64,000 bases of DNA from Rhizobium sp. SL86 (GTDB lineage: Bacteria > Pseudomonadota > Alphaproteobacteria > Rhizobiales > Rhizobiaceae), in NCBI RefSeq assembly GCF_026672545.1, contig NZ_JAPPRJ010000005.1, positions 62,001-126,000 of the forward strand, in the 5' to 3' direction. The notes beneath the pieces are model-generated. The model saw only the letters and a list, made by a program, of their open reading frames with translations, was not told where the DNA came from and made no database searches. This document shows, piece after piece, positions 1 to 8,353 of the stretch. The number at the start of each line of letters is the position of its first letter. The first letter of the stretch is position 1. The translations under genes were made by a program, and so were the position numbers.

Positions 1-61
1 TGATAAGCGCCCAGACTTGCGCACGCGGACGGGGTACGAAGAAACTTCCCTCAAGATTCAT
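1..61 (-). CDS. CoxG-like (SRPBCC) protein, 5' end only
   Basis: Only the first 20 codons lie in the window; they read MNLEGSFFVPRPRAQVWALI. This matches the opening of the CoxG/SRPBCC family (a hydrophobic beta strand, then a P-R/x-VW motif where a helix begins). CoxG proteins accompany molybdenum hydroxylases and are linked to membrane anchoring or maturation of the enzyme. The ATG overlaps the stop of the upstream molybdopterin hydroxylase gene by four bases (ATGA), so the two are almost certainly translationally coupled. Medium (FAD) and small (2Fe-2S) hydroxylase subunits would be expected further left, outside the window. Identity rests on 20 residues plus context. Confidence 0.6.
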   Translation of the reverse strand, partial: MNLEGSFFVPRPRAQVWALI

Positions 62-2409
62 GATTGTCTTCCTTTCATTTCATCGCGCTGGCTGGCAGCC
101 GAATGGATCGCATCCCAAAGACGGCCAGCGGTCACAGGCATCTGGAGATCGGTGACACCGAGGGGGCGCACGGCATCGAGAATGGCGTTGACGATAGCGG
201 CAGGCGTTCCAATGGTTCCGGATTCGCCAATACCCTTGACACCCAACACGTTGGTGGCGCTTGGAATTTCGATGAGTTTGGATTGGATGAACGGCATATG
301 CTCTGCGCGCGGCAGGCAGTAGTCCATCAGCGAGCCGGTGGTAAGCTGCCCACTCTCGTCATAAACCATCTCCTCGCACAGCGCCTGACCGATGCCCTGC
401 GCACAGCCGCCATGGATTTGCCCCTCACAAATCATCGGGTTGAGCGCTCGCCCCACGTCATCGACACATATGAAGCGATCGATGTGGATCTCACCCGTTT
501 CCGGCGTCACCTCGACTTCGCAGACCTGGCAGCCGTTTGGAAAATTCGGCTGCGCGCCGGGTTTGCCCGCCGAGGTTCCCTCCCCGTAAAGCCCCAGTGA
601 AAAGCGCATGACGGGACCGGCTGGCAGGTAGAAGAACCGTGCAACCTCCTTGAGCGAAATGGTTTGGTTGGAGTTGCGCGTGCGAAACAGGCCATCGGCA
701 AACTCGATGTCGCTTTCCTCCACTTTCAGGAGAACGGCGGCCATTTTTGACGCCTTCAGAATGAGATCGTCCGCCGCCTTGCGCAGTGCAGTGCCGCCCA
801 GCATGGAGCTGCGGGCCGCAAAAGTGCCTCGGCCGATCAGCACCTTGTCGGTGTCGCCCTGAACATAGCGAATGTCCTTCATGTCAATGGAGAGCCATTC
901 GGACACCAGCTGGCTGAACACGGTGGCATGACCCTGACCGTGCGAATGGGTTCCGGCAAGAATCGTCAGCGTGCCGGACGGATCAAAGCGGATCTCCATC
1001 CGCTCGTTCATAACGCCTGCCACCTCGATATAGGAGGTGATGGAACGGCCCCGCAGACGCCCCGCCCGTTCGCTTGCTACGCGGCGCGCGGCAAAGCCAT
1101 CCCAATCGGCAAGCTCCGCGCACTCATTGGCAAGGCGCGGAAAATCACCACTGTCATAGGTCAGCCCTGCCCCATTGGCATAGGGCATCTGCTCCGGAGA
1201 CACGTAATTGCGCGCCCGGATTTCACGCGGATCGAGCCGCAGCGTCGAGGCCGCCTCATCCATCAGCCGTTCGATGACAAACGCCGCCTCAGGCCGACCC
1301 GCTCCACGGTAGACGGAGAGCGGCGCGATATTGGTGAAGACGGCATTGGTTTCCAGATTGACGGCGGGAATCACGTAGGTGCCCGGCAGAAGCTGCATGG
1401 AAAAGAAAAGCGGCGGCGTAGCGGTGCCCCAGAAATAGGCGCCCAGATTGTGATAGGCGCGAACGCGAAGCCCCAGAATGCGGCCCGCAGCATCGAGCGC
1501 CATCTCGGCATGCGCCGTCTGGCCCCGTCCTTGCGTATCCGTCTGCATGGCTTCGCTGCGTGTCGCGATCCATTTGACCGGCCGGCCCACGCGCCGCGAT
1601 GCCCAGAGAACCAGCCCATCTTCAGGGTGCATATGCGCCTTCAGACCGAAGCCGCCGCCGACATCGGGTGAGATAACCCGCAATGACGCTTCCGGAATGT
1701 TGAGGACGAGCGATGCAAGGATACGGCGAAAACCGTGCGGATCCTGCGAGCTGGTATGCAGCGTATAATGATCCTCGCCCGCATTGTAGTCACCGATACA
1801 GCCGCGTGGCTCCAGCGAAAACGGCGCAACACGGCCGCTGACGAAACGGCGTTGAACAACGACATGTGCCGCCTCGAAAGCCTTTGCCGTCTGCTCGGCA
1901 TCGCCGAATTTCAGGGTCACGGATCGATTTCCGGTGGGGCAATCCTCCCACAGAACGGGCGCTTTGGGGTCTAGCGCCGCCTGCGCATCCACCACGGCGG
2001 GGCGCTCGGCATAATCCACCATCACCGCATCAGCCGCAGAGCGGGCCTGATCCGCCGTTTCGGCAATGACCATGGCCACCCGCTCGCCGACAAAGCGAAC
2101 CCGGTCCATTACCAGCAAAGGCCGCATGGTTGCATAACCTGGCGGTCCGCCCCAAAGCTCAGGCATGAAGAATGGCGGCACGCTGCCCAGCCCATCTGCC
2201 GCAACGTCATGCCCGGTCAGAACAGCCAGCACGCCGGGCATTGCCTCGGCCTCACTCGTGTCGATGGACACAATATCGGCATGCGCGTGTGGAGACAGCA
2301 CCATGGCGGCATGACATTGGCGTGGCAGCGCGATGTCATCGACATATCGCCCCTGCCCTGTCAGAAAGCGCCGGTCCTCTATCCGCAATGCAGGTTTTGC
2401 GATTGTCAT
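58..2409 (-). CDS. Xanthine dehydrogenase-family molybdopterin hydroxylase large subunit (CoxL-like)
   Basis: A 783-aa molybdenum-binding large subunit. It has an N-terminal aldehyde oxidase/xanthine dehydrogenase a/b-hammerhead domain (RYVDDI, about residues 20-130) followed by the Mo-pterin domains with DVGGGFG (about 249) and the active-site loop SVYRGAGRPEAA (about 365-376). The catalytic glutamate is in GVKGIGESGTIG (E about 729). The YRGAGR loop is the form found in non-CO hydroxylases; true CO dehydrogenases carry a cysteine there. Expected reaction: water-derived hydroxylation of an aromatic or N-heterocyclic carbon, working with FAD and 2Fe-2S subunits that are not in the window. The ATG at 2409 was chosen because it follows GGAGG at good spacing and fits the family's N-terminus; the longer open frame adds 24 unrelated residues. 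Confidence 0.88.
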   Translation of the reverse strand: MTIAKPALRIEDRRFLTGQGRYVDDIALPRQCHAAMVLSPHAHADIVSIDTSEAEAMPGVLAVLTGHDVAADGLGSVPPFFMPELWGGPPGYATMRPLLVMDRVRFVGERVAMVIAETADQARSAADAVMVDYAERPAVVDAQAALDPKAPVLWEDCPTGNRSVTLKFGDAEQTAKAFEAAHVVVQRRFVSGRVAPFSLEPRGCIGDYNAGEDHYTLHTSSQDPHGFRRILASLVLNIPEASLRVISPDVGGGFGLKAHMHPEDGLVLWASRRVGRPVKWIATRSEAMQTDTQGRGQTAHAEMALDAAGRILGLRVRAYHNLGAYFWGTATPPLFFSMQLLPGTYVIPAVNLETNAVFTNIAPLSVYRGAGRPEAAFVIERLMDEAASTLRLDPREIRARNYVSPEQMPYANGAGLTYDSGDFPRLANECAELADWDGFAARRVASERAGRLRGRSITSYIEVAGVMNERMEIRFDPSGTLTILAGTHSHGQGHATVFSQLVSEWLSIDMKDIRYVQGDTDKVLIGRGTFAARSSMLGGTALRKAADDLILKASKMAAVLLKVEESDIEFADGLFRTRNSNQTISLKEVARFFYLPAGPVMRFSLGLYGEGTSAGKPGAQPNFPNGCQVCEVEVTPETGEIHIDRFICVDDVGRALNPMICEGQIHGGCAQGIGQALCEEMVYDESGQLTTGSLMDYCLPRAEHMPFIQSKLIEIPSATNVLGVKGIGESGTIGTPAAIVNAILDAVRPLGVTDLQMPVTAGRLWDAIHSAASQRDEMKGRQS

Positions 2410-2455
2410 TGTTTCCTCCCTCTGCTGCCCGTGTCCAAAGCCCTGCCTCGCGCAC

Positions 2456-3232
2456 TCAAGCCTGCCGGATTGACTGCGCAAGGATCTCGTTCACGGCATC
2501 CGATCGCTCGAAAAGTGGAATGTGGGCGCCACCTGCAATCATGGTGAACCGGGAACCGGCAATGGCATCCGCCAGCGCCTTGCCCGCCGTGGGCGGCGTG
2601 GCTTCATCCAGTTCACCCACGGCGACCGAAACCGGCATTGTGAGGCGCGCGGCGTGCTGACGGCAATCGGCAATGGCAAGTGCATCGCAACCGGCAGCGT
2701 AACCTTCTGAAGACATGCGGGCGAGCATGGTGGCAAGCCCCTTGCCATGCGGTGTGTCAACCGCCGCCGGGGTGATCCATCGCGCCAGAACACCACCGGC
2801 GATAGAAGCCAGCCCATCGGCGCGGATCTTTGCCGCACGGTCGTTCCACATTTGCGGGGCAAGGCTGACGATGCTGGTATCGAACACGGTCAATGTGCGC
2901 ACACGCTCCACAAGCGTGGCCGCCATGCATTGCGCAACCATTCCGCCAATGGAAATACCGGCCAGATGAAAGCTTTGCACGCCAAGCTCCGATAAAAGGC
3001 CGACTATATCCGCCGCTAGCACTTCGATAGTGACAGGCGTGCGGGAAAGATCGCTGAGGCCGTGGCCACGAAAATCCGGACAGATGACGTAATGCGTGCT
3101 GCTGAATGCGCGCACCTGCTCCTGCCACACCTCATGCGAGGTGCCGAGCGAATGCAGCAGAACCAGTGCCGGATCATGCGCGTTACCGTGGAGCGCGACA
3201 TGAATATTGTGATCGTTGACGCTAACGAACAT
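2456..3232 (-). CDS. alpha/beta hydrolase (enol-lactonase / deformylase-like)
   Basis: A 258-aa single-domain alpha/beta hydrolase. It shows an oxyanion-hole segment LLHSLGTS (about 25-32), the nucleophile elbow GISIGG (Ser about 94), an acid in VGELDEATPP and a C-terminal histidine in GGAHIPLFE. Length and motifs match the 3-oxoadipate enol-lactonase (PcaD) group, which also contains N-formylmaleamate deformylase (NicD) and similar enzymes hydrolysing ring-cleavage products. The exact substrate cannot be read. The ATG at 3232 is preceded by GAGGAG, which lies inside the last codons of the upstream FAD hydroxylase gene and leaves only four bases between them; this indicates coupled translation. 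A start at 3250 would overlap the upstream gene. Confidence 0.82.
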   Translation of the reverse strand: MFVSVNDHNIHVALHGNAHDPALVLLHSLGTSHEVWQEQVRAFSSTHYVICPDFRGHGLSDLSRTPVTIEVLAADIVGLLSELGVQSFHLAGISIGGMVAQCMAATLVERVRTLTVFDTSIVSLAPQMWNDRAAKIRADGLASIAGGVLARWITPAAVDTPHGKGLATMLARMSSEGYAAGCDALAIADCRQHAARLTMPVSVAVGELDEATPPTAGKALADAIAGSRFTMIAGGAHIPLFERSDAVNEILAQSIRQA

Positions 3233-3236
3233 AAGC

Positions 3237-4361
3237 TCAAAACTCCTCATTCAGCGCGGCAAGCGCCTTTTCGACCACCGCCGTCTGGGCTTGCGGGGCG
3301 GCGCGTTCACGTTCCAGGCGGCTGATTTCCAGAGAGGAATCGACCACCAGTTTGCAGCGCGCGTAACGGCGCTGCATGAAGCTTTGAAGCGCAGTGGGAA
3401 CATGTGACTGGCGGGCTATTTCCTCGCCCAGCACAAGGCCATCCTCAATGCCCATTCCGGCACCGGATGCCAGCTGCGGCGTCGTGGCATGGGCGGCATC
3501 GCCAATCAGCACCGTGTTCGACCGAACCCAGGTTTCACCGGCGAGAACCGTTTCCAGCGGCCGGCAGATGATGTTGGAACGCTCATGCAGACCCTCCGCC
3601 ACCTCGCGCAGAATGCCGCCATAGCTCTGCAACAACTCACGAAGCACCAAATACTGATCCGCCTCGTTACGCCAGACCGGCTCTGGCTGGGCCTCAAGGT
3701 AGAACATGTACATCTGATCCGGCGCGACCGGATTGAGACCGACCTTCGCAGGCCCACCGAGAAAGAAGGTGCGCCGCACGATGGAGGGATGGCGCTCCAT
3801 CATCAGGCGCCAGCACATTTGCCCCGCATAGCGCGGCAAAGGCGCCGTCTCGAACATTTGCTGACGGGTTCGCGAATAGATGCCATCGGCCCCCACCAGC
3901 AGATCGTAGGCAGCAGACGCACCGTTGCTCAACCGCACAGTGGCAAGATCGCCATGCCACTCGATTGCTTCCACCGTGACGCCAAGCATGACCGTGGGGT
4001 TCAGGGCCAGAAAGCGCTCGGACATGATGCGATGAAGCGTGGGCCGCAGGATACCGCCGGCCGTCGGAATATCGCCAAGGGCGTCGTTGCGCGTATCGAT
4101 GCTGAACAGCGGCTTGCCATCGGCAGAGCAGATGTCGATGCCATCGGCGGTGTAGCCATGTTCAAGCACCGCATCGAGAATGCCGAGCCTGCCCATGGCG
4201 CGAAGCGTTGGGCCGGTAATCGTAATACCCGCCCCATAGACCCGCCATTGCGGGTCCTGGTCGCAGAGATCGACGGCAAGGCCTGCCTCGCAAAGTGCAA
4301 TACCTGCCGACATGCCGGCAATACCGCCGCCGATGATGAGCGCCTTGCGTTTCTCAGCCAT
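3237..4361 (-). CDS. FAD-dependent aromatic-ring monooxygenase
   Basis: A 374-aa class A flavoprotein hydroxylase. The N-terminal Rossmann dinucleotide motif is ALIIGGGIAGMSAG, the DG motif is GADGIYSRTR, and the second FAD-binding GD motif is LIGDAAHATTPQLASGAGM. The family (salicylate hydroxylase, 6-hydroxynicotinate 3-monooxygenase, UbiH-like) uses NAD(P)H and O2 to add a hydroxyl to an activated ring, often preparing it for cleavage. The start at 4361 overlaps the end of the LigB-like gene by eight bases and gives the expected short lead before the GGGIAG motif. Placed between a ring-cleavage dioxygenase and a hydrolase, it most likely hydroxylates or decarboxylatively hydroxylates the pathway substrate. 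Confidence 0.87.
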   Translation of the reverse strand: MAEKRKALIIGGGIAGMSAGIALCEAGLAVDLCDQDPQWRVYGAGITITGPTLRAMGRLGILDAVLEHGYTADGIDICSADGKPLFSIDTRNDALGDIPTAGGILRPTLHRIMSERFLALNPTVMLGVTVEAIEWHGDLATVRLSNGASAAYDLLVGADGIYSRTRQQMFETAPLPRYAGQMCWRLMMERHPSIVRRTFFLGGPAKVGLNPVAPDQMYMFYLEAQPEPVWRNEADQYLVLRELLQSYGGILREVAEGLHERSNIICRPLETVLAGETWVRSNTVLIGDAAHATTPQLASGAGMGIEDGLVLGEEIARQSHVPTALQSFMQRRYARCKLVVDSSLEISRLERERAAPQAQTAVVEKALAALNEEF

Positions 4362-5208
4362 GGTTGCCCGTCGCGGCTGCGAGTTCGCTCTGGCCGAAAT
4401 GACCGATACCAATGCCGGTGTACCAATCATTCACGGCGCGATAATAGGCACGCCGGAAGGGAAGGCCCCCAGCGGCCCCCAGCGCCGCCATCCACATGCG
4501 GATCTCTTCTGCACCATTGCCCGCTGTGTGGACCTGCTCGGTCGCATATTTGACCACGGCATCCGGATCGCCTGCTTCGAGAAGCTGGAGCAGGGTTTCA
4601 TCAAATTCGCAGTTAACCATGCCCATGCGCGGCGTGGCAATATCGTGGCTGATACCGCCGGTCGCCAGAATGGCCACGCGCTCCACGCCATCATAGCGGC
4701 GGATCGCATCGCCAAGGAATTTTCCGAACTGGTAGCAACGTCGCATGGTTGGCATGGGCGGCTGCACGCAATTGAACAGGATCGGCACGATCGGCAGATC
4801 CGGGTCCAGCCCCGCAAGTTCGAGCGGGGTGAGCGAGCCGTGATCCAGCACCATTTCCATGGAGAAGGAAGGATCGAAATCCGCCTGCAGGGCCTCCTGC
4901 AGAAGATAGGCACCAAAGGCCTGATTTCCGGCAAACACCCGCCGCTTGGCCTTCAACCAATGCTCGATCGGGCTCTCATAGCTTTCACCCACGCCGATGC
5001 ACAGAGCCGGGAAGTTATTCAGGAAGAAATTGTGCAGATGGTCATTGGAAAGAACAACCAGTGCATCCGGCTTGCCGGATTCGAAATCGCGGCCCATGGC
5101 CTCATAGGCTCCGAAGATTTCGGTGCGCAGATCCGCCGGAATACGATCCGGGAAATTCAGCATGACGGGCGTATGGCTTGCCGTGTAGATTCCGGTCAGT
5201 TCAGCCAT
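4354..5208 (-). CDS. Class III extradiol ring-cleavage dioxygenase, catalytic (LigB-type) subunit
   Basis: A 284-aa LigB-fold protein. Expected non-haem iron and catalytic residues are visible: His12 (ASHTP), His57/His59 (NDHLHN), His188 (GISHD) and an acidic pair near 234-235 (NGAEEIR), matching the 2-His-1-carboxylate arrangement of LigB. It should open a catechol-like or dihydroxy-heterocyclic ring next to the hydroxyls, with O2. Its partner is the LigA-like subunit just upstream, overlapping by 13 bases, so the enzyme resembles the two-chain protocatechuate 4,5-dioxygenase. Sequence alone does not tell protocatechuate from a dihydroxypyridine or pyridone. The next gene starts inside its last codons. 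Confidence 0.88.
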   Translation of the reverse strand: MAELTGIYTASHTPVMLNFPDRIPADLRTEIFGAYEAMGRDFESGKPDALVVLSNDHLHNFFLNNFPALCIGVGESYESPIEHWLKAKRRVFAGNQAFGAYLLQEALQADFDPSFSMEMVLDHGSLTPLELAGLDPDLPIVPILFNCVQPPMPTMRRCYQFGKFLGDAIRRYDGVERVAILATGGISHDIATPRMGMVNCEFDETLLQLLEAGDPDAVVKYATEQVHTAGNGAEEIRMWMAALGAAGGLPFRRAYYRAVNDWYTGIGIGHFGQSELAAATGNHG

Positions 5209-5507
5209 TTGTCATCTCCTTCTTTCATCAGGCCGCGCAGAGCCGCGAGCGATACATCTTCGGGAATGCGCACACCGATGCAGTGGGCGCGCAGCAAATA
5301 GGGATTAACCCCTGCCTCATAGAGACCGGCCACATCATTGCCGCTGATCATGGCCGCCATTTCCGGGGTGAGCTTGAAGCGCGCCAGATAGGCATCCTTA
5401 TCCGCATTGTAGGCAGCCAGATCATCGGGCTTGTGGTGGAGTTCGTAGAGAACCTTATCCAGCAGATAGGCCTCCGTGGTTGGCATCATCAGCCGCCAAT
5501 TGCTCAT
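5196..5507 (-). CDS. Extradiol dioxygenase small (LigA-type) subunit
   Basis: A 103-aa protein with the LigA-type helical signature: FKLTPEMAAMISGNDVAGLYEAG and NPYLLRAHCIG are recognisable segments. LigA chains cap the active site of LigB and supply substrate contacts. The ATG at 5507 follows GGAGGGAGAC. The gene overlaps the LigB-like gene by 13 bases, and its 3' neighbour order (LigA then LigB) is the same as in ligAB. Family length is about 100-140 aa, so it is complete. Confidence 0.88.
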   Translation of the reverse strand: MSNWRLMMPTTEAYLLDKVLYELHHKPDDLAAYNADKDAYLARFKLTPEMAAMISGNDVAGLYEAGVNPYLLRAHCIGVRIPEDVSLAALRGLMKEGDDKWLN

Positions 5508-5523
5508 GGCAGTCTCCCTCCCA

Positions 5524-6657
5524 TCATTTCAGGTAATTGCCGACCCACGAAACAATCGTGGGAACCGTGTGCGGGCCAAAGCCCATATGGCCGCCTGGGA
5601 ACAAGCGAACGGATTTCGGGCTGCCGTGCTCCAGCAGCAGGTGGATGTCGGCAATCGGGCACTGCTTGTCTTCCTTGCCATTCACCAGCAGAAGCGGAGC
5701 GCAAGGCTGCGAAAGAAGTCCCTGATCCAGCAGCGAAAGAACCCGGAAGCCTTCCACATATTCGGCATCATTCCTCGCCCCCAGCATGCGGCTGCGGGTT
5801 TCCACCAGTTCCATCAGGTAACTGTCAGGATAACGGGATGCTTCCACCCATTCCGGCTGGAACATGTAATGCACGCCGCCGCCCCAGTTGACCGCGCAAC
5901 GCAGCTTTTGCGGCATGAGATGCGCAAGCTTGGTGGCCCAGTGCCCACCGAAAGACCGCCCGATCAGCGCAATACGGCTTCCATCGAGATCTGCCGCCTG
6001 CATGACCCAATCGATGACCGGCGCGAACTGGATCTCGCCATTGGGACGCGCCTTGATCGGCGACTGGCCGGTCCCGACATTATCCATGGCAATGGTGGCA
6101 ATACCAGCCGCGACGAGCTGGTTGGAAAGCTCGGTCATCTCCTCCTTCCAGGCATCCACACCGCCCCACATGATGACGACAGGTGGCTTTTCGACACCGG
6201 CTGGCTTGCGCAGATAAAACCGGATCTCGTTGGAAAGTGCGTCTGGCGCATCGAAGGGTAGGCTGACCGGCTTGATTGGCGGATCGGCCAGCGCGCCAAA
6301 TTTGGCGTAGGCTTCAAGCTCCAGACGGTAGCTTTCTTCCTTGCCCGGGTGGTTCGGGCAGGGAAAGCGACCAAGGAAGTAGAAGCCGTAAGCCTGATAA
6401 TAGGCATCTCTTGCGGCAGCCGTATCGCCGGAGGAAAGCAAAGCGTCTGCCTTCGCCTTAAAGGCATTTCCGGTGGCGATCCATGCCTTTGCCCAGCGCG
6501 CCCCATCCAGCCCTTCCAGTGTATCAATGGTTTGCAGCGTGGCTTGCGGATCCGTCAGCCCCAGCGGATGGATGCGCTTGGCAAGACGATCGCGCATCCA
6601 AGCCTTTGCGTTTTCCAGTGATCGTGGTCCTGTCAATTCACCAGTCGGTGCCGACAT
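5524..6657 (-). CDS. alpha/beta hydrolase, pseudooxynicotine-hydrolase / C-C hydrolase type
   Basis: A 377-aa hydrolase with an N-terminal helical domain (about 1-140) and a C-terminal alpha/beta-hydrolase domain. The nucleophile elbow is IGRSFGG (Ser about 235); the acid is probably in NGKEDKQ and the histidine in FPGGHMGFG. The architecture resembles 2,6-dihydroxypseudooxynicotine hydrolase and related C-C or amide bond hydrolases of aromatic and N-heterocycle pathways. The start at 6657 was chosen because GGAG sits seven bases upstream; an alternative ATG at 6663 would lie almost on the ribosome site. In this operon it probably hydrolyses the ring-opened product. The precise bond is not determinable. 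Confidence 0.75.
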   Translation of the reverse strand: MSAPTGELTGPRSLENAKAWMRDRLAKRIHPLGLTDPQATLQTIDTLEGLDGARWAKAWIATGNAFKAKADALLSSGDTAAARDAYYQAYGFYFLGRFPCPNHPGKEESYRLELEAYAKFGALADPPIKPVSLPFDAPDALSNEIRFYLRKPAGVEKPPVVIMWGGVDAWKEEMTELSNQLVAAGIATIAMDNVGTGQSPIKARPNGEIQFAPVIDWVMQAADLDGSRIALIGRSFGGHWATKLAHLMPQKLRCAVNWGGGVHYMFQPEWVEASRYPDSYLMELVETRSRMLGARNDAEYVEGFRVLSLLDQGLLSQPCAPLLLVNGKEDKQCPIADIHLLLEHGSPKSVRLFPGGHMGFGPHTVPTIVSWVGNYLK

Positions 6658-6688
6658 CAGCATTCTCCATGATTGTGTTTGGTCGCAG

Positions 6689-7537
6689 TCACCAGATCGT
6701 CTCCAGCGCCGCACGCTGCATTTCAGCTGTTTCAAGATTGCGGCCCAACAGGCGCAAGCTTTCCCGCACAGGCGTAATCAGCGCCGCGTTGTTTGCCGCC
6801 ACGGTACCATTGGGCAGAAGAAGGTTGTTTTCAAAGCCGAGGCGAACATTGCCACCCAAAAGCGCGGCGCTGACCGCACAGGCGGCCTCATCCTGTCCGA
6901 ATGCGCACATGCTCCAATGGGCAAAGCTGTGTGATGCTTTGAGGAATTCCTGAAGATCGGCCGAGCTGGATTGCTGGTGCTTTGTGTAACGCCCCAGCAC
7001 GAAGAGAACCGGAATATCCTGCGCTGGGATCAGCCCACGCCGCAGCATCTCTTCCAGCCGCTCAAGGTCTGCCCGGTCGTAGAGAATGATTTGCGGCAAG
7101 ATACGCTCGCGCTTCATCCATTCCAGCAATTGCGCAAAATCGCGTTCATGCGTGGCATCCGGCACGATTTCGCGCAACGCAATGGAACAGGCTTCGGGGT
7201 GCAGCGTGCGCACCAGTGCCACCTGCTCGGCAGGCGTGAAAAGACCCAGCGCCTCCGTCGTCACCTGAATGATCAGACGATCCGACACTCTTGCGCGAAT
7301 GGCGGCAATGGCGGCGCGGTAGCGCTCCACATCCAGACAATGACGCCCGGCATCATCGCGCACGTGGATGTGGATCATGCTTGCGCCAGCCTCAAGGCAT
7401 TCCGCAGCGCATTCCGCAAGCTCCGCAGACGAAAGCGGCAAGGCCGGATGATCGGCTTTCAGCCGACGCCCACCATTGGGCGCAACCGCAATCGCGGCGC
7501 CACGGCCATTGCTGGCCGCCGCATACAACGTGTTCAT
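6689..7537 (-). CDS. BKACE family beta-keto acid cleavage enzyme (DUF849)
   Basis: A 282-aa TIM-barrel enzyme of the BKACE family. The metal-binding IHIHVRD motif (His56, His58) and the late GFENNLLLPNG segment with its glutamate are diagnostic. Characterised members (3-keto-5-aminohexanoate cleavage enzyme, Kce) condense a beta-keto acid with acetyl-CoA to give acetoacetate plus a new CoA ester. It is the first gene of the operon, behind a promoter with an inverted repeat. Here it could process a beta-keto acid released after ring opening. The beta-keto acid specificity cannot be inferred. Confidence 0.85.
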   Translation of the reverse strand: MNTLYAAASNGRGAAIAVAPNGGRRLKADHPALPLSSAELAECAAECLEAGASMIHIHVRDDAGRHCLDVERYRAAIAAIRARVSDRLIIQVTTEALGLFTPAEQVALVRTLHPEACSIALREIVPDATHERDFAQLLEWMKRERILPQIILYDRADLERLEEMLRRGLIPAQDIPVLFVLGRYTKHQQSSSADLQEFLKASHSFAHWSMCAFGQDEAACAVSAALLGGNVRLGFENNLLLPNGTVAANNAALITPVRESLRLLGRNLETAEMQRAALETIW

Positions 7538-7630
7538 TTATATCCTCCCGAGGGGACACGCTCCTTGTGTCCCGCCGCCGGAACATGGCGTTCCGGCATC
7601 ACCTCAATCTCCGACCTCCATCAGAAAATT

Positions 7631-7683
7631 GAGCGTGATCAAAAATTGCATAACGCAATTCCGTTGTCAATTTGATCATGCTC
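7631..7683. promoter_or_regulatory. Nested inverted-repeat operator over the BKACE operon promoter
   Basis: The outer arms are gagcgtgatcaaaaattg (7631-7648) and caatttgatcatgctc (7668-7683), complementary except for one mismatch and a two-base slip. Inside lies a 17-base palindrome (7644-7660; arms aattgc/gcaatt). Reading leftward, a TTGACA box (7670-7665) with 17-base spacing to AATTTT (7647-7642) gives a plausible sigma-70 promoter directly over the palindrome. A repressor bound here would block the operon; the TetR protein encoded just upstream is the obvious candidate, though this is inference. Confidence 0.5.
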
Positions 7684-7714
7684 ATTTTTTGAGAATGACG
7701 GATTGACGGCGTAA

Positions 7715-8353
7715 TTATCCGGGAAGCGCCAGTGCTGAGGGCTGGGGAGAAAGGCCTTTCAACACGATTTCAATCTGCCGCCGCAGCCGATCCGTACCCC
7801 CTTCGAGATCCAGCCGATCCTCAGACAGCCAGATGCGCAGATCGACCTGGTAGATGGCAAACACGGTCTGGGCGATCAACTCCGGCTCCTCCGTAGACGT
7901 GATGATGCCTGTTTCCAGCGCTTCACGAATGAGATCGATCAGCAGATGACGCAGGGCGTGACGTGTCCGGTTAAACCGTTCCGCCTGCTTGCCGGACTGG
8001 TAAAAATACATCTCACGCAATGCCGCCCGCGACAGCACCGGATTTTCCGCGAAATACTGGTAATGCCGTCGCAGGATGATCAACAGATTGCGCAACAGTG
8101 AATATTCTGGGCGGATCGTGGCGCGGGCCGCCGCCACACAGGCTTCAAGCCCGTCGTTGACGATCAGGAACAAAAGGTCGCGTTTTGTTTCTGCATAAAC
8201 GAACACCGTTCCCATGCCGACACCGGCTTGCGCGGCGATCTCACGGGTTGTCGTATCGTCGAATCCCTTGGACAAAAACAGGTCGATAGCAGCTTTCTTG
8301 ATACGGAGAAGCTTATCTTCTTTGTTTTTCTCACGCAGGCTCACACGTATCAT
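7715..8353 (-). CDS. TetR family transcriptional regulator
   Basis: A 212-aa regulator with the TetR N-terminal HTH (about residues 10-56: KAAIDLFLSKGFDDTTTREIA then AGVGMGTVFVYAETKRDLL) and a helical ligand-binding domain. The open frame extends 105 codons upstream, but that part is low-complexity and unlike TetR. The ATG at 8353 follows GGAG at five bases and places the HTH correctly. It sits immediately upstream of the aromatic catabolic operon, in the same direction, and probably represses it until an aromatic effector binds. Confidence 0.85.
   Translation of the reverse strand: MIRVSLREKNKEDKLLRIKKAAIDLFLSKGFDDTTTREIAAQAGVGMGTVFVYAETKRDLLFLIVNDGLEACVAAARATIRPEYSLLRNLLIILRRHYQYFAENPVLSRAALREMYFYQSGKQAERFNRTRHALRHLLIDLIREALETGIITSTEEPELIAQTVFAIYQVDLRIWLSEDRLDLEGGTDRLRRQIEIVLKGLSPQPSALALPG

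Noticed and set aside
928-1671. Long plus-strand open frames opposite the molybdopterin hydroxylase gene
   Set aside because: They are antisense to a clear, conserved gene, rich in Arg/His/Pro and without family motifs or ribosome sites; GC-rich DNA gives such shadows.
3489-5301. Plus-strand open frames of 330-350 codons over the FAD hydroxylase and LigB genes
   Set aside because: Complementary shadows of real minus-strand genes; low-complexity composition and no start signal.
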